DNA of 15,564 nucleotides, taken from the NCBI GenBank assembly GCA_002423305.1, contig DIVI01000227.1:1-15564 (forward strand). The letters are read 5' to 3'. The translations under genes and the position numbers were made by a program. Below are positions 7,376-15,542 of this stretch, one piece after another; positions within the stretch are counted from its first letter, which is position 1, and every line of letters begins with the position of its first letter. Below the pieces are notes generated by a model. It was not told the DNA's origin, made no database searches, and was given only the letters and a program-made list of their open reading frames with translations. Origin of the DNA: Methylococcus sp. UBA6136 (GTDB taxonomy: Bacteria; Pseudomonadota; Gammaproteobacteria; Methylococcales; Methylococcaceae).

Positions 7376-7502
7376 GTTCTGCCGAGACTTGAACTGCCCG
7401 CTTCCGTTCCGGCGGGGTCAGATTAAGGTCCTTCATGGCGCGCAGATAGGCGACGATGTCGGCGGCCGGGTCCGATGGCCCCGACGTCGCAGTGGTCATC
7501 AT
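7359..7502 (-). pseudogene. Possible remnant of a cytochrome c-like C-terminus
   Basis: The minus strand has a 47-codon open frame in the gap after hoxY. It contains DPAADIVAYLRAMK, which resembles the last helix of class I c-type cytochromes (typically DIVAYL followed by a short tail). No heme-binding CXXCH precedes it within the frame, and there is no convincing ribosome binding site. It may be the tail of a lost gene or a chance open frame; it overlaps the end of the lipoprotein gene by 17 bases. Confidence 0.22.
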
Positions 7503-7536
7503 GGAAATGCAACGCCCCTATCAACCTGACGGGTTT

Positions 7537-7556
7537 CCAAAACCATCCGGTTTTTT
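7537..7556 (+). terminator. Weak hairpin with T-run after the lipoprotein gene
   Basis: AAAACC (7539-7544) pairs with GGTTTT (7549-7554) around an ATCC loop, and the T-run continues to 7556. The stem has only two G-C pairs. On the minus strand, after hoxY, the same hairpin lacks a trailing T-run, so it fits the plus strand better. An overlapping alternative pairing, GGTTT/AAACC, begins at 7532. Confidence 0.33.
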
Positions 7557-7574
7557 AGACACTGACTCGGCGGC

Positions 7575-8117
7575 TCAGTCGTAATGCACCAGATCATAGG
7601 GCAGTTGCGGCTCGCGGCCGGAGGCCAGGTCGGTGAGGAATTTCCAGAAGACATCGGCGGAGGGCGGGCAGCCGGGCAGAAAGTAATCCACCTTCACGAC
7701 TTCGTGGATGGGATGGACCTTGTTGAGCAGTAGCGGCAATTCGGGATCGTTGGGAATTTGCGGATTGACCAAGCCGACCCCGTCCAGATATGCCTCCTGC
7801 AGGCACTCTTCCAGCGGGATGTGGTTGCGCATGGCCGGGATGCCGCCATTGATGGCACAGGCGCCGACGGCCACCAGAATCTTGCAGTGATTGCGAAATT
7901 CGCGCAGCGTATGGACGTTCTCGGCATTGCATAATCCGCCCTCGATCAGGCCAATATCGACCTGCTCGCTGCAATGCTTGATGTCGGTCAATGGGCTGCG
8001 ATCGAACTCGGCTACTTCGCACAGGGTCAGCAGACGCTCGTCGATATCAAGAAAGGACATGTGGCAGCCGAAGCAGCCGGCCAGCGAGGTGGTCGCGACC
8101 TTGAGTTTCTCAGCCAT
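7575..8117 (-). CDS. hoxY: NAD-linked [NiFe] hydrogenase, small subunit HoxY
   Basis: HoxY is the small subunit of the cytoplasmic bidirectional [NiFe] hydrogenase (group 3d) and holds the proximal 4Fe-4S cluster next to the active site in HoxH. The 180 residues show the four expected ligands: C15 and C18 in GCFGC, C87 in GACAINGG, and C150 in PGCPP. There is no twin-arginine signal peptide, in keeping with a cytoplasmic enzyme. The start ATG lies within the end of hoxU (8-base overlap) and has a strong GGAGG ribosome binding site. The protein is complete. Downstream, where hoxH normally follows, there is only a 199-base gap and then the convergent lipoprotein gene. Confidence 0.93.
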   Translation of the reverse strand: MAEKLKVATTSLAGCFGCHMSFLDIDERLLTLCEVAEFDRSPLTDIKHCSEQVDIGLIEGGLCNAENVHTLREFRNHCKILVAVGACAINGGIPAMRNHIPLEECLQEAYLDGVGLVNPQIPNDPELPLLLNKVHPIHEVVKVDYFLPGCPPSADVFWKFLTDLASGREPQLPYDLVHYD

Positions 8118-8841
8118 GTTCGCCTCCGGTCAGTGCATGGTCGTGTTCGAGACTTACCTCGGCGATGTTCTCGTGGTCGTAGGTTCGCTGGCCGATGGGG
8201 TGTTCATAGGCGGTGCGCTTGACGAGGATCGCCCCGACCGGACACACCTGCGCGGCCTTGTCGCGGGCGGACATGTCGGTGTCGACCAGCTTGCCACTGT
8301 CGGCATTGACGACGAGATGGCTTTGCATGCCGCGACCGGCGATACCGAAGACTGTCTTGCCGTCCACGTCCCGGCTGGCGCGGACGCAGAGCTCGCAGAG
8401 GATGCAGCGATCCAGGTCGAGCATCACATCAGGGTGTGAGGCATCAACATTGCGGTTCGGGAAAAAGTGCGGAAAGTGCGTGTCGAGCATGCCGACGTAG
8501 TAACCGACCGCCTGCAGCTGGCAGTTGCCGGTCTTCTCGCAGGACGGGCAGAAGTGATTCCCCTCGACGAACAACATTTGCGTGATGCTGCGCCGGGTTT
8601 CGTTCAGCTCCTTCGTGTTGTTGAGGACTTGCTGTCCCTCGGCCGCCGGCATCGTACAGGCCGAGCAGTTACGGCCGTTCACCTGCACGGTACACAGCTT
8701 GCAGCTGCCGTGCGGCTTGAATTCCGGGTTGTGGCAGAGATGCGGAATGTAGACATCGGCGGCCGTCGCCGCTTCGATGATGGTCTGCCCCGGGGTGAAC
8801 GGGACTTCCTGACCGTCGATGGTAATGGTGTTGGATTTCAT
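8110..8841 (-). CDS. hoxU: NAD-linked [NiFe] hydrogenase, diaphorase subunit HoxU
   Basis: HoxU is the NuoG-like electron-transfer subunit that links HoxF to HoxY. The 243 residues contain a plant-type 2Fe-2S domain with C36, C47, C50 and C62; the His/Cys-ligated 4Fe-4S site H96, C98, C101, C107; and a further 4Fe-4S site C146, C149, C152 with C200. All cluster ligands expected from the N-terminal part of NuoG are present. The last 30 residues are rich in His, Glu and Asp. It starts 36 bases after hoxF and overlaps hoxY by 8, so the three genes form one operon. The ribosome binding site (AAGGCG) is modest. Confidence 0.94.
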   Translation of the reverse strand: MKSNTITIDGQEVPFTPGQTIIEAATAADVYIPHLCHNPEFKPHGSCKLCTVQVNGRNCSACTMPAAEGQQVLNNTKELNETRRSITQMLFVEGNHFCPSCEKTGNCQLQAVGYYVGMLDTHFPHFFPNRNVDASHPDVMLDLDRCILCELCVRASRDVDGKTVFGIAGRGMQSHLVVNADSGKLVDTDMSARDKAAQVCPVGAILVKRTAYEHPIGQRTYDHENIAEVSLEHDHALTGGEHG

Positions 8842-8877
8842 CGTTGCGCCTTTTGCCAGGGGAATGCCAATAGGGGG

Positions 8878-10692
8878 TCAGCCAACCTGTTCCAGGTGAG
8901 CATGCGCGTCGTCGCGTCCGGTCATCCGGCGCGAAATGTCCAGCGCACCGTCCAGATCAAAACCGGGCTCGAAGCTGATGTCCTTGAGTCGATCCTGATA
9001 AAGCTCCGGATAACGCTCCAACGTGCTGAGGATCGGATTGGCCGCCGTCTGACCGAGGCCGCAATGGCTGGTGGTCTTGACCAGTTTGGCCATGTGGGTC
9101 AGCTCGACCAGATCATGCGGGGTGCCGTGTCCTTCGCAAATCTTGTCCAGCATGTTGCGCAGCAGCGAGGTACCCACTCGGCACGGGGTGCAGAATCCGC
9201 AACTTTCGTGAGCGAAGAACTGGGTGAAATTGCGGGTGATTTCCAGCACGTCACGGGAGCGGTTGAAGACGATGAAGGAGCCGCCGGTGGCGAGGTCTTC
9301 GAAAGCCAGCTTGCGGTCGAACTCTTGCTCGGAAATGAAGGTACCGGAGGGGCCGCCGATCTGGACACTGAGGGTCTCTTCGGCTCCGCAATCCTGGAGA
9401 ATTTCGGCGATCGTCGTACCGAAAGGGTATTCATAGATGCCGGGACGGAGGCAGTCTCCGGAGATACTCAGCACCTTGGTGCCGGTGGATTTGCCGGTGC
9501 CTTCGGCGGCGAACCAGGCACCGCCGTTGAGGGCGATCCGCGCCGCCGCCGCGAAAGTCTCCACATTATTGACGACCGTCGGTTGCCCCAGATACCCATG
9601 CGTGACGGGATAGGGCGGACGGTTGCGGGGATTGCCGCGCTTGCCCTCCAGCGATTCGATCAGGGCGGATTCCTCGCCGCAGATATAGGCGCCCGCACCC
9701 AGGTGGATACGGATGTCGAAATCGAACCCGGCCTGGCCTAGGATGGCCTGACCGAGGAATCCCTGCTGACGGCGCTCTTCGAGCACTTGCTGCAGAGGCT
9801 CATATAAATGGAGGTACTCACCGCGCAGATACAGGAAACCCGCCTGGGCGCCGACCAGCGCCGCGCAGACCGTCATGCCCTCGAAGACCTCATGCGCGTG
9901 CCGATTGAGCAAGACCCGATCCTTGAAGGTACCGGGTTCGCCTTCATCGGCATTGCAGACTACGAAACGCTTTACGGCAGGATCACCGGGGACCGCGCCT
10001 TCCTGGCCTTCGTAACAGAAACGCCACTTGGCGGCGGTCTTGAAACCCGCTCCACCGCGTCCTCGCAAGCCGGACTGATCGAGCGCCTCAAAAATTGCTT
10101 CACGGCCTTGATCAAACACCCGACGAATGGCAGAACCGGCCTCGATCGTCCCCTCCAGCAACAGCGATCGGCGGTGAATGTTGTCGTCGACATGAAACAG
10201 ATCGTCGGGCCATTGTTCGAGGGGCGTTCCCGCGTCCACCCGGGCGGCAATCTGGTCGATCCTCGCCCTATCCAGCCGGGTCAGCGCCAGCCCGTTGACC
10301 AACGCTGCCGGGCCCTGGTCACACAGACCGGTACAGGAGGTGAAGCTGAAACTCACCGCGCCATCGGCACGTGTCTGGCCTGGCTTGACGGCCAGACGCT
10401 GGCAGAAATATTCGGCCAGCTCCCGGCTGCCCAGCATGTGATCGGTGATGGAATCGCTGAGACGGATATCGAATCGACCGACCGGCTCCGTGGTCAGGAA
10501 ACTGTAGAACTCGGTCACGGCCTGGACCTGAGCAAGAGGAACCGCCAAAGCATCGGCGATGACCCGCATGGCCTCTCTCGATATACACAGAAACCGGGCC
10601 TGAACCTGGCGCAGGATCTGGAGCAACTCCGTGTCATGGGCACCATGACGCTGAATAATGTCTTTCAGGGCAACAAGGTCTGTGGGGGTCAT
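8878..10692 (-). CDS. hoxF: NAD-linked [NiFe] hydrogenase, diaphorase subunit HoxF (NuoE-NuoF fusion)
   Basis: HoxF binds FMN and NAD(H) and is the site of NAD reduction or NADH oxidation. The 604 residues join a NuoE-like domain (about 1-165) to a NuoF-like domain (about 175-600), the fused form known from Ralstonia eutropha with nearly the same length. The NuoF part shows the glycine-rich nucleotide loop GLRGRGGAGFKTAAKW (208-223), the flavin-site segment CNADEGEPGTFKDR (246-259), GAYICGEESALIESLEGKRG (334-353), and the 4Fe-4S ligands C498, C501, C504 and C544. The NuoE part keeps the second cysteine pair C120-X3-C124, but the first pair is replaced by S79 and D84. The ATG follows a GGAGA ribosome binding site. 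It is the first gene of hoxFUY and divergent from the UPF0182 gene. Confidence 0.95.
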   Translation of the reverse strand: MTPTDLVALKDIIQRHGAHDTELLQILRQVQARFLCISREAMRVIADALAVPLAQVQAVTEFYSFLTTEPVGRFDIRLSDSITDHMLGSRELAEYFCQRLAVKPGQTRADGAVSFSFTSCTGLCDQGPAALVNGLALTRLDRARIDQIAARVDAGTPLEQWPDDLFHVDDNIHRRSLLLEGTIEAGSAIRRVFDQGREAIFEALDQSGLRGRGGAGFKTAAKWRFCYEGQEGAVPGDPAVKRFVVCNADEGEPGTFKDRVLLNRHAHEVFEGMTVCAALVGAQAGFLYLRGEYLHLYEPLQQVLEERRQQGFLGQAILGQAGFDFDIRIHLGAGAYICGEESALIESLEGKRGNPRNRPPYPVTHGYLGQPTVVNNVETFAAAARIALNGGAWFAAEGTGKSTGTKVLSISGDCLRPGIYEYPFGTTIAEILQDCGAEETLSVQIGGPSGTFISEQEFDRKLAFEDLATGGSFIVFNRSRDVLEITRNFTQFFAHESCGFCTPCRVGTSLLRNMLDKICEGHGTPHDLVELTHMAKLVKTTSHCGLGQTAANPILSTLERYPELYQDRLKDISFEPGFDLDGALDISRRMTGRDDAHAHLEQVG

Positions 10693-10706
10693 GAGTGTCT
10701 CCGGAA

Positions 10707-10724
10707 AGTGCTTGATGCACTATA
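10707..10724 (-). promoter_or_regulatory. Candidate -10 and dyad upstream of hoxF
   Basis: On the minus strand TATAGT (10724-10719) resembles a -10 element and overlaps the perfect dyad AGTGC-N5-GCACT (10707-10721). No matching -35 is visible at the usual distance and no sigma54 -24/-12 pair is found, so expression may need an activator. Weak evidence. Confidence 0.27.
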
Positions 10725-10791
10725 TCAGCACCACCCTTAAAACACTGCTTGATCTGGGGAAATTCGCTGTCCCGCAGGATGACCCCCTTGC

Positions 10792-10819
10792 TCAGATACC
10801 CTCCTGCCGATCAGATACC
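10792..10819. repeat. Direct repeat TCAGATACC between divergent genes
   Basis: TCAGATACC occurs at 10792-10800 and 10811-10819, 19 bases start to start, about two helical turns, in the gap between hoxF and the UPF0182 gene. This could be a tandem activator site; a TACAAT sequence follows at 10821-10826. No binding protein is known. Confidence 0.35.
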
Positions 10820-10901
10820 TTACAATCGCCGGCACCACTACTTGGCAGAATGACCTTGGGCGGCATTACCCGCCGCATTGACCGCACCCTCCGAGACGCC
10901 C

Positions 10902-13601
10902 ATGCAAAACTGGAAAAGACTGCTACTAATTATCGTCCTGACCCTTGCGGGTCTGGCTACCTTGTCATTGGGTTTAGGGCTGGTTTTCACCGACCTCATT
11001 GTGGATTTCTGGTGGCATATCGAGCTGGGTCTGCAGGAGTTCTTTTGGCTCAAACTGCTTTACCGTTACATCCTGGCGGGGATCGTGACGCTGTTCTTCT
11101 TCCTGATTTTCTTCCTGAACTTCTGGGCCGCTTCACGGTTTCTGGGCGTGGATGAGGACAGGCTCGCCAGGCTGAGCCGTGATGAAATGACTCGTCGGCA
11201 ACGGTTTCTGAATCTTTTTCAAACCGGGTCCATTCGGGTATACATCCCGCTATCGCTGATTCTGGCCATCGGTATCGCCATCCCCTTCTATAAGGAATGG
11301 CACACGGCGCTGCTCTTCGTCTTTGGCCCAAAATCCGGGGTCAAGGATTTCTTCTTTGGGCAGGATGTCAGCTTTTTCCTGTTTTCATACCCCGTTTTCC
11401 AGCTGATTCAGAAAGAAATGCTGATCGCCTCGATCATCCTGACCGCGGCGATGACCCTGCTGTATTTCATGGAACACCGGATCACCGCTGGCCGAGGCAA
11501 GGAATGGGCTCCCGGCGCCAAGGTACACCTGACCGGGCTCGCCATCGTGACGGTATTGATCGTGGCATGGGGCTTTATTCTGGAACGCTACCAACTGCTG
11601 TATACCGAGGTGCATGAACCTCAGTTCTTCGGCCCGGGCTTCCTGGAGCTCAATTACTATCTGCCGCTGATCTGGATGTCCGTGGCCGCACTCATTGGCA
11701 CGGCGATCGCCGCAATCTGGTTTGCCCACCGGGGCAAGGGATTGGCTACGGCGCTCTCACTGGGTTCGATTTTTCTGGCCACCCTGGTGGCTCGCAACAT
11801 ATCCGCCATTCCTGAGGCGATTGACCGTTTTATCGTCAAACCCAACCCGGTCAAGACCGAGGTGGTATCCATGAAGAACAACATCGATGCGACGCTGGCC
11901 GCTTATGACCTGAACAACATCACCAACATCGATATCTTGCCGGGGTTACCGGCCGATGACGTTCTCGATCCGGAGTTACGCTCCCATCTTTACAATATTC
12001 CGGTATGGGATCCGGAGTTCCTGGACGACGTTTACCAGCAACTTCAGGGCATTCGTCCCTACTACCACTTTACCAATGTGGACGTCGACCGTTACCTGAT
12101 CAACGGGCGACTGGAGCAGGTCAATCTGGCTGCACGCGAGAACAACATCAGCCTGCTGCCGCCCGCTGCCCAGAATTGGGAAAACACCCATCTGCGCTAT
12201 ACCCATGGCTACGGCGCCGTGGCGACACCGGCAGCTCAAGATGGCCAGACTTCCATGCACTGGTACCTGCAGGATCTGACCATGCAGTCCAATGGTGAGT
12301 TTGCCGTCGTGCAAAGACCGGACATCTACTATGGCGAGGAGAACCTGTCCTATGCCATCGTCCCCAACAAACTGGATCTCGTCGGGATTCCCAGCGCGGA
12401 TGAGGAGTCCAGCTTCAACTACACCGGATCTGGCGGCGTGCCCATCTCGTCGCTCTTTAGAAAGCTATTGTTCGCGCTGTATTTTCGCGACGAGAAACTG
12501 TTTTTCTCGGTCAACATCAACGGTGAAAGCAAGGCCCTGTTCCATCGCAACGTCGTGGAGAGAGTTCGTGAGCTCACCCCGTTCCTGAAGCTGGACCATG
12601 ATCCCTACATCGTCATCACGCCCAAGCGCATTTTCTGGGTCATCGATGCCTACACGATTTCGGACTGGTATCCCACATCCAAAAGGACTTCGGCACGGTT
12701 TAATCGCGACGAAGGCGAACAACAGTTCAATTACATTCGCAACTCGGTCAAGATCGTCGTCGATGCCTATGACGGCCGTGTCGACTATTACATCAACGAC
12801 AAATCCGACCCGATCATCCAAGGTTATAACAATGCCTACCCGGGACTGTTCAAAGACATCACCACGATGCCGCCGGCACTCAAGGAACATTTGCGCTATC
12901 CGCAAGACCTCTTCGTGAACCAGATGAAAATCTATGCGCGTTACCATCAGACGGAACCCGCATTGTTTTACGAGCAAGCGGAAACCTGGGATTTCGCTCG
13001 GGCAAACGATGCGATCGTCAAACCCTATTACCTGACGACCGCCCTTGAGGGTTATCAAAGCGAGCGACATAACTTTGTCCTGCTTAACCCCATGACACCG
13101 ATCGGCCGCAGCAACCTCAGCGTATTGGCGGTGGCCGGCACCTTTGCGCCAGGACAGGAGCCCGTGACGCCGCAGGGAAAAGCCAACGGCAAGAAGATCA
13201 TCATGTACCGGTTCAACCGTGAATCTCAGGTTGAAGGGCCGGCACAGGTCAGTGCGCTGATCGACCAGGACCCGGATATCGCCCGCCAACTGACCCTCTG
13301 GGACCAACGCGGCTCCAGAGTCCTGAGGGGCCGAATCATTGTGCTGCCGGTCGGCCGTTCAGTGCTTTATGTGCAGCCGGTTTACATCGTTTCCACCAGC
13401 GGCACCCGCATCCCGGAACTGCAACGGATTATCCTTTCCATGGGCAATGTCGTGGTCATGGATGCTTCGCTGGAAAATGGCATCATCGAGCTGGAAAAGC
13501 GGCTCAAGGCCCTCCGCGGAAGTAGTCCGGGACGAGTTCCAAAAGAGACCAAACCCGTCACTTCACCTCCGGCGGGAGGCCCGTCCATCTCGCCAATGTG
13601 A
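10902..13601 (+). CDS. UPF0182 family integral membrane protein
   Basis: This protein belongs to UPF0182 (COG1615), a conserved membrane family without an assigned function. The 899 residues start with about seven transmembrane segments (roughly 7-30, 54-78, 113-130, 160-190, 210-228, 253-275, 283-300), then a large soluble region (about 310-899) with no obvious catalytic motif. Family-typical features include WWHIELG early on, GPGFLELNYYLPL between membrane spans, and the IPEAIDRF/PNPVKTE stretch where the soluble part begins. I chose the ATG at 10902; a TTG at 10878 would add eight residues ahead of the first membrane segment. The last 30 residues are rich in Pro, Lys and Ser and look disordered. 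mtnB follows after 49 bases with no terminator seen, so they may be cotranscribed. Confidence 0.85.
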   Translation: MQNWKRLLLIIVLTLAGLATLSLGLGLVFTDLIVDFWWHIELGLQEFFWLKLLYRYILAGIVTLFFFLIFFLNFWAASRFLGVDEDRLARLSRDEMTRRQRFLNLFQTGSIRVYIPLSLILAIGIAIPFYKEWHTALLFVFGPKSGVKDFFFGQDVSFFLFSYPVFQLIQKEMLIASIILTAAMTLLYFMEHRITAGRGKEWAPGAKVHLTGLAIVTVLIVAWGFILERYQLLYTEVHEPQFFGPGFLELNYYLPLIWMSVAALIGTAIAAIWFAHRGKGLATALSLGSIFLATLVARNISAIPEAIDRFIVKPNPVKTEVVSMKNNIDATLAAYDLNNITNIDILPGLPADDVLDPELRSHLYNIPVWDPEFLDDVYQQLQGIRPYYHFTNVDVDRYLINGRLEQVNLAARENNISLLPPAAQNWENTHLRYTHGYGAVATPAAQDGQTSMHWYLQDLTMQSNGEFAVVQRPDIYYGEENLSYAIVPNKLDLVGIPSADEESSFNYTGSGGVPISSLFRKLLFALYFRDEKLFFSVNINGESKALFHRNVVERVRELTPFLKLDHDPYIVITPKRIFWVIDAYTISDWYPTSKRTSARFNRDEGEQQFNYIRNSVKIVVDAYDGRVDYYINDKSDPIIQGYNNAYPGLFKDITTMPPALKEHLRYPQDLFVNQMKIYARYHQTEPALFYEQAETWDFARANDAIVKPYYLTTALEGYQSERHNFVLLNPMTPIGRSNLSVLAVAGTFAPGQEPVTPQGKANGKKIIMYRFNRESQVEGPAQVSALIDQDPDIARQLTLWDQRGSRVLRGRIIVLPVGRSVLYVQPVYIVSTSGTRIPELQRIILSMGNVVVMDASLENGIIELEKRLKALRGSSPGRVPKETKPVTSPPAGGPSISPM

Positions 13602-13650
13602 TCTTCCCTCTTGAAATCACCCGATTAACACCAACACCGACGAGCCGCTG

Positions 13651-14265
13651 ATGCCTGACGATTTCGCGCAACGCGCCCGGGAACTGATGGAAGCCGGACG
13701 CTTCATTGACAGCCGTGGCTGGGTTCCCGCAACCAGCGGCAATTTTTCCGCGCGTCTGGCCGATGGCCGAATCGCCATCACGGTTTCGGGACGCCACAAG
13801 GGCCGACTGACTCAAGCAGACATCATGCTGGTGGATGCGGAGGGGCGCTCACTGGATGGCCAAACGCCGTCGGCCGAAACCCGACTCCACACCGCCCTTT
13901 ACCAGCGCTACCCCGAAGTGGGAGCAGTGCTGCACCCGCACTCTCCGAGCTCAACCCTGCTGTCGCGCTTACGAACAGAAGCGGTCGTGCTGGAAAATTA
14001 CGAGTTACTCAAGGCGCTCAAGGGCATCAAGACACATGCCAGCCGGGTCACCATCCCCATCTTTGCCAATGATCAGGATATCCCCAGGCTGGCAAGCCTC
14101 GTCGATGAGTGGATGGACAGGCATGGGGATGTTCACGCTTACATCATTGCCAGCCATGGTTTTTACACCTGGGGCGACAACGTGGCGGAAGCCCTGAGGC
14201 AGGTTGAGGCCCTGGAATTCATGTTCGATATCGAATCACGCCTGCACGGAGCATATACCGCATGA
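13651..14265 (+). CDS. mtnB: Methylthioribulose-1-phosphate dehydratase
   Basis: MtnB removes water from 5-methylthioribulose-1-phosphate to give 2,3-diketo-5-methylthiopentyl-1-phosphate in methionine salvage. It belongs to the class II aldolase/adducin family. In 204 residues it shows the ATSGNFS substrate loop (27-33), E76, and zinc ligands H95 and H97 in LHPHS and H169 in ASHG. The length matches bacterial MtnB. A fuculose-phosphate aldolase would look similar, but the two genes that follow settle the pathway. The ribosome binding site is weak (GACGAG about six bases upstream). Its stop overlaps the mtnD start as ATGA. Confidence 0.94.
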   Translation: MPDDFAQRARELMEAGRFIDSRGWVPATSGNFSARLADGRIAITVSGRHKGRLTQADIMLVDAEGRSLDGQTPSAETRLHTALYQRYPEVGAVLHPHSPSSTLLSRLRTEAVVLENYELLKALKGIKTHASRVTIPIFANDQDIPRLASLVDEWMDRHGDVHAYIIASHGFYTWGDNVAEALRQVEALEFMFDIESRLHGAYTA

Positions 14266-14822
14266 CGCTACTGACTATTCACCCCGACGATCACCCTGAT
14301 GAAATGACCGTCCTGGACGACCCGACACAGATCGCCAGAAGACTGGATGAAGTGGGGGTTCTGTTCGAGCGCTGGACGGCCGAACAGGCTTTCACTCCCG
14401 AAGCTAGCCAGGAAGACATCATCAGCGCCTATCAAACCTCGGTAAACCGCCTGATAGATCGTTACGAATTTCAGACGGCCGACGTGGTCAGCCTGCGGCC
14501 AGACCATCCTCAAAAATCGGAATTGCGGGCCAAATTCCTCAATGAGCACACGCACGCTGAGTTTGAGGTTCGTTTTTTCGTCGAGGGGCGGGGGCTTTTC
14601 TACCTCCACATCGACCGAAAGGTCTGGCTAGTGCTGTGTGAAAAAGGCGATCTACTGAGTGTGCCGGCGGGTGTGAAACACTGGTTCGACATGGGCAAAA
14701 ACCCTGACTTCAAGTGCATTCGCCTATTTTCGAATCCCGAAGGTTGGGTGGCCCAATTCACGGGCGACTCCATCGCCGAACGGTTCCCGACTTTCGAACA
14801 ATTCCTCGCACGCCACGCATGA
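14262..14822 (+). CDS. mtnD: Acireductone dioxygenase
   Basis: MtnD oxidises the acireductone 1,2-dihydroxy-3-keto-5-methylthiopentene. With Fe2+ it yields formate and 4-methylthio-2-oxobutanoate, the methionine precursor; with Ni2+ the enzyme makes methylthiopropionate, formate and CO. The 186-residue cupin has metal ligands H96, H98, E102 and H140, the same numbering as the Klebsiella enzyme. The ATG overlaps the mtnB stop, and GGAG lies 10 bases upstream. It is listed before mtnC in the operon although its reaction follows that of MtnC. Confidence 0.96.
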   Translation: MTLLTIHPDDHPDEMTVLDDPTQIARRLDEVGVLFERWTAEQAFTPEASQEDIISAYQTSVNRLIDRYEFQTADVVSLRPDHPQKSELRAKFLNEHTHAEFEVRFFVEGRGLFYLHIDRKVWLVLCEKGDLLSVPAGVKHWFDMGKNPDFKCIRLFSNPEGWVAQFTGDSIAERFPTFEQFLARHA

Positions 14823-15493
14823 TTCGCGCGATTCTCACCGATATCGAGGGCACGACCTCTTCGCTGTCCTTCGTCAAGGAAGTGCTTTTTCCCTATTCGC
14901 GGGAGCACATGAGCCCCTTCATTGCCGAACATGCCGCCGAACCTGAAGTCGCACGCGAGCTTGGGGAGGTGAGTCGATTGGCTGGAAGGGCGTTGTCCAT
15001 CCCCGAGGCCACCGAGCAGCTGATCGAATGGATAGACCAGGATCGCAAGGCCACTCCTCTGAAGGCCCTGCAGGGCATGATTTGGGCGAGCGGCTACCAG
15101 AACAGTGACTTTCACGGTCACGTCTATGAAGACGCGGCCCGGAAACTTCAGGCATGGAAAGCGACTGGACTGTCCTTGTACGTGTTTTCATCGGGATCCG
15201 TCGCCGCACAGAAACTGCTCTTTGCGCACACGGAATATGGTGATCTGACGTCCCTGTTTTCCGGCTATTTTGATACGCGTGTGGGCCCCAAACAGGAATC
15301 CGCGTCCTATACCGCCATCGCCCAGCAGATCGGGATGCCGGGTGAAAACATCCTGTTCCTCTCGGACATCGACGGCGAACTGGATGCTGCCCAACAGGCT
15401 GGCCTGAAGACCGTCAAGCTGCTACGTGAGGGTAAGCTCGCCCCAATAAACACTCATATGACAGTTCGAAATTTCGATGACATTACCGTTTAG
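14819..15493 (+). CDS. mtnC: Enolase-phosphatase E1 of methionine salvage
   Basis: MtnC (MasA) is a bifunctional HAD-family enzyme that enolises 2,3-diketo-5-methylthiopentyl-1-phosphate and then removes the phosphate to give the acireductone used by MtnD. The 224 residues show HAD motif I as DIEGTTS (8-14; nucleophile D8, acid/base E10), motif II SSGS (124-127), the motif III lysine K158 and motif IV SDIDGELDA (182-190). The ATG at 14819 overlaps the mtnD stop (ATGA) and places motif I at the usual distance from the N-terminus; a start at 14714 would run 35 residues into mtnD. The gene is complete. No mtnA or mtnP is in the window. Confidence 0.96.
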   Translation: MIRAILTDIEGTTSSLSFVKEVLFPYSREHMSPFIAEHAAEPEVARELGEVSRLAGRALSIPEATEQLIEWIDQDRKATPLKALQGMIWASGYQNSDFHGHVYEDAARKLQAWKATGLSLYVFSSGSVAAQKLLFAHTEYGDLTSLFSGYFDTRVGPKQESASYTAIAQQIGMPGENILFLSDIDGELDAAQQAGLKTVKLLREGKLAPINTHMTVRNFDDITV

Positions 15494-15542
15494 CGAAAGA
15501 GAACCCCGCATTGCCTAGTAGTGCGTTTCAGCAAAACAATTA

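Noticed and set aside
8467..9741. A 424-codon open frame on the plus strand, and a 310-codon one at 9808-10740
   Set aside because: Both lie antisense to hoxU/hoxF and have no domain or ribosome site.
10373..10397. GTCTGGC/GCCAGAC hairpin
   Set aside because: It lies inside hoxF coding sequence, has an 11-base loop and no T-run; probably chance in a GC-rich gene.
10846..10861. TTGGCAG followed by TTGG as a sigma54 promoter for UPF0182
   Set aside because: The spacing between the GG and the second element is two bases too long and the -12 GC is absent.
13599..13622. GTGAT-N13-ATCAC resembling a CRP site between UPF0182 and mtnB
   Set aside because: CRP half-sites are six bases apart; here the gap is 13, and no promoter is visible next to it.
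14714..14818. Upstream start for mtnC
   Set aside because: It overlaps mtnD by over 100 bases and adds 35 residues before HAD motif I, which normally lies at the very N-terminus.
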